From Caenorhabditis remanei (lineage: Eukaryota; Nematoda; Chromadorea; Rhabditida; Rhabditidae): 64,000 nt of DNA. The number at the start of each line of letters is the position of its first letter. Position 1 is the stretch's first letter. A program made the position numbers and the translations under genes. Positions 32,301 to 43,600 of this stretch are shown here, piece by piece. The DNA lies in contig NW_026526001.1 in NCBI RefSeq assembly GCF_010183535.1, positions 124,001 to 188,000 of the forward strand, given 5' to 3'. The notes under the pieces were generated by a model. It was not told the DNA's origin. It made no database searches and worked only from the letters and a program-made list of their open reading frames with translations.

Positions 32301-34099
32301 GAAGTGAATCAGGAACTTGCTAAAAACCATGAAATGAACGACTTTTTCGAAAACTATGAGCCGGTGGTGAGTTATATTTAGTTTAAAAAACTAACTAATG
32401 TCATAATTTCAGGATATTCTACAAAGTGAAAAATCGTTAGCCGGGGGACGAACTGAAGTATTTCAACTTCAGGCCAATAACTTCAAAAAGGTTCTACGCT
32501 ACCTGGATGTTGTCAGGTACTTTTACTTTTAAAATCAATATTATTTTAATATTTACAGTCTTTATCCAACCGTCATGAAGCACGAAGCATATCCAATCGG
32601 AGCCCCAGAGAATGTTTCACGAAGTACTATCAAAACACCAATTACTCTTCCTGAACACATCACATTCAGAGGTTTTATCAGTTGCAACGTATTACCACCA
32701 CGACACCTACGACTACCGGTACTACCTATAAAATATGGGGGGTAAACTGTTGTTTGGACTTTGTAAACGTAAGTTCTATTGAGATTTCAGTTTTAAATCT
32801 AATTTTTTCAGAATGTTGCAAGGAAAACTGTCAAACGGATTGCGTACACAACAACGAAGAGCGATCATTCAATGGTACATTCACAACTGTTGAAATTCAA
32901 AAGGCGTTAAGCGTAGGATATACCATCACAGAAGTGTATCATGTAAGTTGACGAAAATGTTTCTCATTATAATATCATAATTTTCAGGGTATCAAATACG
33001 AACATTTGGTGGAAAACAATGCTGATGGAGAAGGAGGCCTATTCACATCATTTATCAACCAGATGATGGAAGAAAAAATTGTAAGTTTTAGATTTGAAAA
33101 AAGTGTTTCACTAAAATTTTTATTTTTCAGTATAGCTCAGGCTGGCCGTCAAATGTCAAAACCGATGAAGAGAAAAATGCGTTCTGTGATGCTTATTTGG
33201 AAAAGGAGCACATCCATCTTTCTGACCGTAACCGTTTCAAAAAGAATCCAGGAAAAAGAGCTGTTGCCAAGTTGATGCTGAATTCATTGGTAAGTTTTTT
33301 TTTTAAGCGTACTATAATCATAACACTAATTTTTGTTTTTCAGTGGGGAAAGTTCGCACAAAATGTTGATCGAGATGCCACGGAAATCATCATAGACCCG
33401 ATGGAATTTTGGAAGCTCGTCTATGACACAAACGTAATGATTTCGATTGTACGTTGTGTGAATGACGTTCTGGTTGTGAAATATAAAAAACAACCAGAAA
33501 CTATGCAGAGCTTGAAAACTAGTGCAATGCAACTTGCTTCATTCACCACGTCATATGCACGTCTCCGTCTTTACAATTTTATGGAACGAGTTGGAGGAGA
33601 AAACATAATATATACAGGTAAGAAAAAAAAAAGCAACACTGAATATACTTATTTTCAATTTTCAGACACCGATTCCATAATATACGCAGTGCCAGATGGA
33701 ACACAAGATCCTCTCGAACACGAAATTGGTCCTTATCTTGGACAACTAACTGATGAATTGGATGGAAAAATGACAGAGTTTGTCAGTTTAGGTCCTAAAA
33801 CGTACTGTTACAAGGACCTATCCAACAATGAAGAGAAGATTGTCAGAAAGGCCAAAGGAATCACGATAAACGCCAAAGTTGAAAAGAGGTTAAGCTTCGA
33901 AACTATGAAACACATGGTGGAAGAAGTCGTTAAAAATATACCTCGAACTACCCTGAATTTACCTCAACACATCATGTACAGGGATAATAACCACAGGGTG
34001 TATAGTCGAAATACTGTAAAGGAGTTTAAGTATACGTTCAACAAACGACGACTTCTAACTGATGGAACGACGCTTCCCTTCGGATATTGTGGTATCTAA
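29335..34099 (+). CDS. Maverick/Polinton-type protein-primed DNA polymerase B
   Basis: Eighteen exons with GT-AG introns of about 45-60 bp span 4.8 kb (about 1325 codons). Order: an N-terminal domain shared with the 27709 gene; a Cys/His-rich zinc region (CFLCNSRTEN to CSRCNCKRTTPHKC) in exons 4-5; 3'-5' exonuclease motifs VYFDIES, HNASGYDAQF and YCYNDVYIL; a GCYWHAHSC block typical of this subfamily; polymerase motif A (DVVSLYPTV), motif B (KLMLNSLWGKF) and motif C (YTDTDSIIY). All catalytic acidic residues are present. Protein-primed PolB of this kind replicates Maverick/Polinton elements. One defect is visible: exon 13 (32559-32768) carries a run of six Gs near 32741, one more than the frame needs, which brings in a stop. 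Other Maverick genes (integrase, ATPase, protease, capsid) are not found, so the element is incomplete in this window. Confidence 0.85.
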
Positions 34100-37000
34100 T
34101 TTGTTTTTTCTTTTGAAATAAACCTAATAGTTTTTAAAACACTCTCACTAGATTGAAAAATGCAAAAAGTTTTCTGAATTACACATTGTTTGAATTAGCA
34201 AGAACGATAAAGACAACTCCATAACGCTAATATCTGGCAACTATGGTGTTATGTTACACTATTTAAAAACAAATTTTGAACTGAAACTAGCTCTTGGGTA
34301 GAAAAAAAGTTAATTTACGAGTTTTTCGCAATTTGGCTAGTGAAATTCCAGTTTTGCGTTTTCTAGGACTGTGACAGGCAACAGTAAACTATACAGTTTC
34401 ATTTTTCAAACTTAATTACTGACTACGATATCACTTGGAGTCAAAAACGACATTTTTAAATGCCGAAATATACATAAAGATTCAATATAGAACAACCTTG
34501 TACTGGGAACTTGAATAATGAAGTTGATAAAATTGCATTGTTTTGATGTCAGAATGATGTTTCTGTGATTAATATATTCTTCTTGCAACAGTATCTTTTT
34601 TGAAAATTTGACAGAAATGTGGCTTTTTCCGTTTGTTGAAACGACAAAACGTCACCTTTTCTTTGTTTCAAAGTGTTAGTCATTCTCCCAAGAAGACAAA
34701 CAGAAAGACCAGAGTCCAAAATAACACGAACATATAAAAAACCCGTAATTTTCGAAAAACTTTACGGTACTCATTATCCTGAAAACGATATTTCCGACTA
34801 TTAAAACTGTATTCTGCGCTTCTTTTTGTATCTATATCAATCATTTCAATCCGTTTCCTTTTTGTTTGAACGGAATTGGACAAAAATACGTATAAGACAA
34901 AACGAGAGACTTGTGGGGGCCCTCAGTGGGACAACCACTGGAATCTACTCTGCGTCTCTCGCACCGGCACACTCTTTCATTTCTCTGCGTCATTTCTGCA
35001 CAAATGCTATTTCGTCATCTCTCGCGTTGTTCGGGTGCGATCACTCCTTGTAATTGAATTTTGTTTTTGTTTTAGCGCATCCTTAGTACAGCCTTGAAAA
35101 TTATTGTTCTCAAACACTTGAAATCGGAAAAATGAGGCAAAAACGATTATGATGGTTCGAAAACAGAATTTGCAAAAAAAAAAAGAACTACACAGACTGG
35201 TAATTTCACGGACCGTTTTTTGCAAATTATGTGAATATTTGACGGAAACAGGAGATAAGACCATCATAATCGTTTTTGCCTCGTTTTCCCGATTTCAAAA
35301 AGTATAATATCATGGGTGTTTGAGAACAATAATTTTTGAGGATGCGCTAAGGATGCGCCAATAGTACGGTGAGGATACGCTGAAACAAAACAAATTCAAT
35401 TACAAGGAGTGACCGCACACGAAGAAAACGAGAGACAATGCAAAAGTAAGAGTGCACGCAGAGATGACGAAATATCATTGTACGGAAATGACGCAGAGAA
35501 ATGAAAGAGTGTGCAGGTGCGAGAGACGCAGAGTACATTCCAGTGGTCGTCCCACTGTTTGCTCAAACCGTCACGGTTGTTATCGATTCTTATAGGGCCC
35601 CCACAAGTCTCTCGTTTTGTCTTATACGTATTTTTGTCCAATTCCGTTCAAACAAAAAGGAAACGGATTGAAATGATTGATATAGATACAAAAAGAAGCG
35701 CAGAATACAGTTTTAATAGTCGGAAATATCGTTTTCAGGATAATGAGTACCGTAAAGTTTTTCGAAAATTACGGGTTTTTTATATGTTCGTGTTATTTTG
35801 GACTCTGGTCTTTCTGTTTGTCTTCTTGGGAGAATGACTAACACTTTGAAACAAAGAAAAGGTGACGTTTTGTCGTTTCAACAAACGGAAAAAGCCACAT
35901 TTCTGTCAAATTTTCAAAAAAGATACTGTTGCAAGAAGAATATATTAATCACAGAAACATCATTCTGACATCAAAACAATGCAATTTTATCAACTTCATT
36001 ATTCAAGTTCCCAGTACAAGGTTGTTCTATATTGAATCTTTATGTATATTTCGGCATTTAAAAATGTCGTTTTTGACTCCAAGTGATATCGTAGTCAGTA
36101 ATTAAGTTTGAAAAATGAAACTGTATAGTTTACTGTTGCCTGTCACAGTCCTAGAAAACGCAAAACTGGAATTTCACTAGCCAAATTGCGAAAAACTCGT
36201 AAATTAACTTTTTTTCTACCCAAGAGCTAGTTTCAGTTCAAAATTTGTTTTTAAATAGTGTAACATAACACCATAGTTGCCAGATATTAGCGTTATGGAG
36301 TTGTCTTTATCGTTCTTGCTAATTCAAACAATGTGTAATTCAGAAAACTTTTTGCATTTTTCAATCTAGTGAGAGTGTTTTAAAAACTATTAGGTTTATT
36401 TCAAAAGAAAAAACAAATTAGATACCACAATATCCGAAGGGAAGCGTCGTTCCATCAGTTAGAAGTCGTCGTTTGTTGAACGTATACTTAAACTCCTTTA
36501 CAGTATTTCGACTATACACCCTGTGGTTATTATCCCTGTACATGATGTGTTGAGGTAAATTCAGGGTAGTTCGAGGTATATTTTTAACGACTTCTTCCAC
36601 CATGTGTTTCATAGTTTCGAAGCTTAACCTCTTTTCAACTTTGGCGTTTATCGTGATTCCTTTGGCCTTTCTGACAATCTTCTCTTCATTGTTGGATAGG
36701 TCCTTGTAACAGTACGTTTTAGGACCTAAACTGACAAACTCTGTCATTTTTCCATCCAATTCATCAGTTAGTTGTCCAAGATAAGGACCAATTTCGTGTT
36801 CGAGAGGATCTTGTGTTCCATCTGGCACTGCGTATATTATGGAATCGGTGTCTGAAAATTGAAAATAAGTATATTCAGTGTTGCTTTTTTTTTTCTTACC
36901 TGTATATATTATGTTTTCTCCTCCAACTCGTTCCATAAAATTGTAAAGACGGAGACGTGCATATGACGTGGTGAATGAAGCAAGTTGCATTGCACTAGTT

Positions 37001-37577
37001 TTCAAGCTCTGCATAGTTTCTGGTTGTTTTTTATATTTCACAACCAGAACGTCATTCACACAACGTACAATCGAAATCATTACGTTTGTGTCATAGACGA
37101 GCTTCCAAAATTCCATCGGGTCTATGATGATTTCCGTGGCATCTCGATCAACATTTTGTGCGAACTTTCCCCACTGAAAAACAAAAATTAGTGTTATGAT
37201 TATAGTACGCTTAAAAAACTTACCAATGAATTCAGCATCAACTTGGCAACAGCTCTTTTTCCTGGATTCTTTTTGAAACGGTTACGGTCAGAAAGATGGA
37301 TGTGCTCCTTTTCCAAATAAGCATCACAGAACGCATTTTTCTCTTCATCGGTTTTGACATTTGACGGCCAGCCTGAGCTATACTGAAAAATAAAAATTTT
37401 AGTGAAACACTTTTTTCAAATCTAAAACTTACAATTTTTTCTTCCATCATCTGGTTGATAAATGATGTGAATAGGCCTCCTTCTCCATCAGCATTGTTTT
37501 TCACCCAATGTTCGTATTTGATACCCTGAAAATTATGATATTATAATGAGAAACATTTTCGTCAACTTACATGATAC
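32936..37577. repeat. Giant inverted repeat containing the polymerase 3' half
   Basis: The left arm starts in exon 14 at 32936 and the right arm ends at 37577. Polymerase exons 15-18 and ~800 bp of 3' flank are near-identical between arms (34100-34920 against 35597-36420). The inner ~670 bp (34923-35594) is more diverged but still inverted, with TCTCTGCGTCATTTC-type blocks on both sides and a centre near 35190. The right arm is cut exactly where the LTR at 37578 begins. Confidence 0.88.
36418..37577 (-). pseudogene. Inverted 3' copy of the polymerase gene
   Basis: Exons equivalent to 15-18 (37529-37437, 37386-37228, 37173-36900 and 36851-36418) plus the last bases of exon 14 are present on the minus strand with their splice sites and open frames, including motifs B and C. 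Everything 5' of exon 14 is missing because the LTR retrotransposon starts at 37578. Only a few substitutions distinguish it from the left copy (for example MKNNADGE versus VENNADGE). It cannot make a full enzyme. Confidence 0.85.
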
Positions 37578-38019
37578 TGTGACACGCCGGGAAACTCTGG
37601 GCAAGAAGAAGAAAGACACGTGCCGAGTCTCCGCCCCTCCATCAAGGAGGAGGCGAGGAGCGAGGCTCCGGCAGTCGCGGGTCAGCAGGCCTAGCGCTCA
37701 CACTTAACCCCACATTTTAACGACACAGATATCCCGACACACATCTTAACCAGACAGAGACTTTTCATAGATGATCACACTAAGTTTAGTTTAGTTTAGC
37801 CTTTTTTATGTAATCCATTCTTTTATTTTAATGTAGTTCTCTGTGTCTATATTTTTATCTTATCTTCATCTATTTTTCTTTATTTTGTAGTTTATCTTTT
37901 ATTCGTTTATTTCTTTATCTTTGTTTAATAAATTCGTAATTATCTAGAGGACATGGTTGTTAGTTGTGTATTTCAGGAATTAAATTATAAATTAGATCCC
38001 CCTCGGGTGGCATCTAACA
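37578..38019 (+). repeat. 5' LTR (442 bp)
   Basis: Starts TGTGACACGCCGGG and ends CATCTAACA. The 3' ~300 bp is almost identical to the other LTR, while the first ~130 bp is clearly diverged, with indels. Confidence 0.85.
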
Positions 38020-40150
38020 TGGAGGTCCCTCTCGAACTCTAATATGATCTCACGATTCATGTAGAGAGACCAGAGGGCAATTTTGGATTCATCCTGTCAT
38101 AGACACAAACATATCTTTTTTTTTTCTCATTAACCAAATTAGGAATTTTCTTTCTTTTGCTTTGTTAACTCTAATATGGTCGTGTATCATCCTTGGAAGC
38201 GGTATTTTGTGAAGGTTTACGAAGTTCAGAGATCGGAAACCGCCCGGGAGAAATGAGGAATAGCTAACCACATTCTTCCACACAAGATATCCCTCTACCT
38301 AGTCGTAGGTAAAGTAGAGTTTTCCTAGGAATTCTGGATGGTCAATTTCGAAATATAATGAAAATCTCTGATAAAATTATCTCTATTCGGCAATAGTTCG
38401 TAGTTCCTCTTGACTTTTACCCCATTCTACATTCATATTCTCAAATTTTCTTTCATTTCATAAATTCTCCCTTTGTTTTTCTCTTTCTCTTTACTCTACA
38501 CCGCTACACCAAACACCCCCTTTAACTTGTACGACCCCTGGTGGATCGACCCGACCCAGGCCGATACCGTATCCAGCATAAAAGGCTCCCAACCTTTTAT
38601 GACCAGGCATGGAGATATTTTTTTGTTATAAAAACAATTGGTTCCTCTTGATTTCACCAAATTGTGAATAGGGCGTCAAGTCCTCACTTCACCATTTTTT
38701 TGAAACAGCTATTTTGGGATACTGAGAAAATCAGTGTCTTTCTTTTTTTTATCCGGGCTGGATACCGTAGATTTTTGTAAGACCGGCAACATTTTAAGCA
38801 TAGAAGAGGAACCGTAGAGAAGTCCGGTAGGGTGAGCACTAGATGAATTGGTCTTCTCTAGACATTACTTGCCTTACCATCTTGCATCCATACAAGAATG
38901 GACAACTTTACTCATTTCGGGTTTAAAAAGAAGAAGATTAGTCGAAAAACGTTCTAATTTTCTTAAATATGTGTCATAACTCCGTCGTACCCTGCCGAAT
39001 AATAGAGAACAGGACTCAAAGCGGGAAAAACTCAATGGGATGAGCCGCTGACTTCAAAATTCTCAAAACATTTTTTCTCGTTGGTGCAAATAAAAATTCA
39101 CAATTTCGGTATTTAAATTCTGAGTCCAAAGAGATCTAGTCAATCTCTATCCAGTCTCTGACCAAAGACTGCAATCAAAATTTTCATTCAGAAATACCTA
39201 ACCTCGGAACAAAATCTCCGGAAAGGTACCAGAAATAGATACAGTAGGCCTGCAAAAATCACTCTAGATGTTTCATTGGATAGCACCGCCCAGTGAAAGA
39301 ATCTACAGTAGGCCAGGACCTAGCCGACCAAGAATCTTTTGGAAAAACAAAGAAGAAAGAAACAAGCACAACTTACACACCCACACACTATTACACTAGG
39401 GACCACACAATCACATACTACGCACACACACACTTTCGCACACTATGACACACTATTACAACATAACATTACACACGACGAAGGAAAGGAGAATTACGAA
39501 TGGATCCCGCGAGGGAGAGAAGGGAAAAGTTTTGAGCCTCGAAGAGAAGCGGAGACCACACCCACTGCCTAATCTCAAGAGAACAAGGAGAAGACCAATC
39601 ATTCGGTCATCCGACATCTGCTGATTTGTGCTCTTGTGCCCCATCCTTCAACCCAAAGCCCCAACCCTTCTGACCAACTACTCCCCCACTATACGACACT
39701 GTACTATTCTGAAATTCGCTGAACGTCATCTGCTGCGTCGGAACAACTTCAGGACCAGGATCAATTCAGTCAGTTTCTTTGTTAATATTTAAAAAATTCG
39801 ATAAATAAAAAAGAATCCTTTATAATTTTGGAAAAAAAAAACAAATCTATATATTTTGGAAAAAAAAGGGATTCAATTACCTTCTCGTTCATTTATTCTC
39901 TCTTTCCTTTATTTCTTTAAATCTATACCCCCCTATTTTTAAATACCTTTTGGAAAAAAAAAATCTTTTGAAAAAAAAAAAAAAATTTCTTTCACTTAAT
40001 TTAGCCAAAAACAAAAATTTTTTTTTCTTTCTCCTATCCCTAACTCCTTTTACTGTCGTGTTTGTGTGTAAATTAACGTAGCTTTTGTTGTGATAGTGTG
40101 AACAATCTAGAAGTAAAAAGACATACAGACATAACACAGTATACCAGCAC
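38020..40150 (+). other. Leader of the LTR element, first part
   Basis: The first bases (TGGAGGTCCC) form the likely primer-binding site. The rest is non-coding, with low-complexity poly-A/T and CA-rich stretches (39360-39480). No gene is supported. Confidence 0.55.
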
Positions 40151-40154
40151 TCTT

Positions 40155-40650
40155 CCACATCATATCTGGTGACGGAAGAAGGCTGAAGAGCATCCCCAGC
40201 ACCAACTTTTTGGTGTGCTACAAGACATCTAACCTATCCCAGTACTTTCCCGCACCCACCCGGTGTCGGACGTGTACTGAAGAGCACCCCCAACACCAGT
40301 TTCTGGTGTGCTACACCTCACTCCCATCCCAGTACTTTCCCGCACCCACCCGGCGTCGGACGTGTACTGAAGAGCACCCCCAACACCAGTTTCGGGTGTG
40401 CTACACATCACTCAGATCCCAGCAATTTTCTGGATCACAGTCGGTGACGGTCGTGTGCTGAAGAACGTCCTCCAACACCAGATCTCTGGTACCGGACGTG
40501 CGCGACACAGCACTCCAATACCAGCAATTTCCCGTATCACATTCAGTGACGGACGTTTGCTGAAGAGCTTCCTCCAGCACCAGTTGTCTGGTAACAGGAG
40601 TGTGCTAACCCTCCCACCAATCCCAGAACTTCCCCACATCCAATTGTGGT
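40155..40650 (+). repeat. Degenerate ~90-bp tandem repeats in the leader
   Basis: Five to six units of about 85-100 bp share CCCAGTACTTTCCCGCACCC or variants, then GACGTGTACTGAAGAGCACC, then CACCAGTTTCTGGTGTGCTA. The first copies are very similar; later ones drift. Each unit contains a CACCAG/CTGGTG inverted motif able to form a small hairpin, which may serve RNA packaging or translation. Confidence 0.7.
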
Positions 40651-40652
40651 GA

Positions 40653-43600
40653 GTTCTCACAGGAGAGACACACTCAGAAAACACGACTCCTAAACTCAAT
40701 CCGTTCAAAAGATTCAATTGGCGAAAGCCAACTGGAGTATCGGATAGAGTCCTGAGAAGCCAGAGTCGAAAGGAAAGAGGGAGGACAAGCTCGCCACTAC
40801 CAGGGCACTATCCCCCACCTCTGAACTTTGAGCTAGACTCGAACGAGTCGACACCGGAATTCACTCCGGACCAAACAGCTCTCTTCACTGAAGAAACCAG
40901 AAAGGAGTTACGGGACAGGAGGGAAGGATTCCAGGTAACTCCGACACCAGAAAACGGTGAAGGAAACCTTCCAAGGGAATCACCACCCAACAACACCCCA
41001 CTCAGAACTGCAATCTTCATACCTGAAGGTTTCGGAAATCTGGGAAAAGGAGAAAACCCAGGGGAAAGAACCTTGACACCAGGACAAATACCGAAACTGC
41101 AGTCGGAGTCCTCAGAGTTCACCCCAAACCAAACACTCCTTTTCAACGCCGAAACTAGGAGAGAGATGGCAAACAGGAGAATCTCAACCTGGAAAGAACA
41201 GGGAGAGATGACAAAGATTCTGGACAAGAGAATATCCAAGTTCAACGACGGGAAGTCGTCCGAGCTTAAGGAATGGCTAGACCAATTCTCTCGTGCTCTT
41301 CATCGGTGCCACATTGCACCGGAAGAAGCAGTGGAACTCATTCCACTATACTTGTCCGGACCTGCTCTCCTGAAATACAACCGATTGGACGAGAACAAGA
41401 TGACAAGTTGGGAGGAGGCAGCCAAGATGCTAATCGAAGCCCATGACTGTCCAGCGGAGAAAGAGGTAGCCCTACAGGAGCTTACCACCATCTCCCAAAG
41501 GAAAAAGTCCCTCTCTGCTTTCGGACAACAAATCCGAACTCTCGGAAACTACGCCTACGACGGTTTGAATTCTGAGAGCAAGGAACAGTTAATGGCAACA
41601 CATTTCCTATCAGGAACTTCGAAGAAAATTCGAACACGCCTCCGAAGGCTACAAACAATTCCCAAAACCTTGTCAGGAATGCAGTCTGAAGCAGAGAAAA
41701 TCCAACGGTTGCTTCAAATCGAAGAAGAAGAAGAGGAGGAAGACAACCTCATTGCCGCGATCCAACAGCTGAATCTCCAACAGCCCCAGAAGAACGACCG
41801 ACGGGAAAATGAGAGAGGAAACACCTCTGGAAACCCTCAATGGAACCAGCAGAGAAACATCCAAGCAAACTCAGGAAATAATGGATTCCGACGAGATTTC
41901 AGAGGGAGAAACAGAAGAGGTGGATATCCCCAACAGAACAATGCGACAGGGAATCCAAACAACCAAAACAACTGGAACCGAAACCCAGAAAATAACTGGA
42001 ATCAAAACTCCCAACGCCAGTGGAATCCACAGAACAGTGGCGGAAACCAGAATCCAAACAACCAGGGAAACTGGAGACAAAACAGGAACCCCAACCAAGG
42101 AAATTCTGGACAAGCACAAAACTCCAACCAAGGAAGACAATTGAGATGGGATCAGAACACCGGAAGACCATACGTCAACAATATTGGGCATTTCCTCATG
42201 GGAATTGCCACAATTCTGACACTCATTATGGCTCCAACCACCGAAGCAAATCCTCAAATTTGTGGTTTCGGTGAAGCAGGAAACGTGTTCATTCCACCAA
42301 GACCAATTCTCTGTTCTTTCAAACAAGACATTGCATTGAAAGACCACAAGGTCAACGTCTATGCCTTGAGACACGAAGCCATCCAAATGGAAGCAATCAA
42401 GTGCTTCAAACACGAAGTAACCGGCGAAAGATTCTCCTTCTTGAAGATATACCAATCCACAGAAGCTACGGTTGGAAAACGCTCCTCCGTCTCACAAGAG
42501 GAGTGTCGACGAGCATCCATCTCGAAAAAGTATAACGATCTGGAGATGAAAGAAATATCACCTGGAATTTTTCGAACGGAAGCCACTCAAGACATAGCAT
42601 CCAACCACACTCTTTGGCTAGGCACGAGCGTGTTCACAACCTACGAGTTCACTCTCGAAGTTGGACAAATCGCCACAATTGACGGCCAACATGCTATATC
42701 TAACCTCGGAGATTTGGAGTCATGCAATTTCAGTACAGGAGTTTGCCAAGACGAGTCCAGCACAATCGTATGGCAACCAGTGGACACTCAAAAAGAGTGC
42801 CAATACAAATTCCTACAAAGTGCTACAGCACTCATCAGTCAGCAACAAATTGCAATTGAAGAAATGGGAATCTTCTCGAATATTGATGGAGACCTCAGAA
42901 GACTACAATCGGCTGCAGAAGGTTGTTTCGTACACCAACCATACCTAACCGACGACGGATACTTAGTGGAGTTCTACGAAGCCCCGTTAACAGGTTGGGT
43001 CCCTGATATGCACGTCGAGTCATCTCCGGAAAGAAGACGCCCCAGACTCTGGAACAGAGGACCACGAGAAACAGGTTCAATAGGAGGACATGGAGGAATG
43101 GAATTTCAATTCGAAATCGGAGAAAATTACTCGACACCGATCTTGAAAAAACTGTTCGGAACGAACAAATGGACTGAGATCCCAGAATTGAAGAACCCCA
43201 TTTCTGAACCAGCTCTTCTACGAGAAATCAGCAGATACAACATCAGCAACACCTTACTGCAGAACCGAGCCCGCTTTTATCCAGCCGACCGCAGGGCAGT
43301 AAACCCACTGCTGCTAATGACACTGAAAGCAATTCGGATTGGACAATATGGAGCACGACAGTTGAAAGAGTTGAAGGAAATGGAATATCCGTTGACAAGA
43401 GGAGAGGAACAGTTGAAAACCCTGATCGAGAGACAAGATGCTCATGTATTCAACAAACGGCTGGAAAGAGAGTTTGGAATCAGCAACCCGGTCTTCACAC
43501 AAGGTGACGACAGTTTTGAGCCGCCAAAGATACTTCCGGAGAGCCTAGTCGTATATCAGGGTCTGAAACCGGAAGAAGAAAATGTATGGAGAACGCCTAC

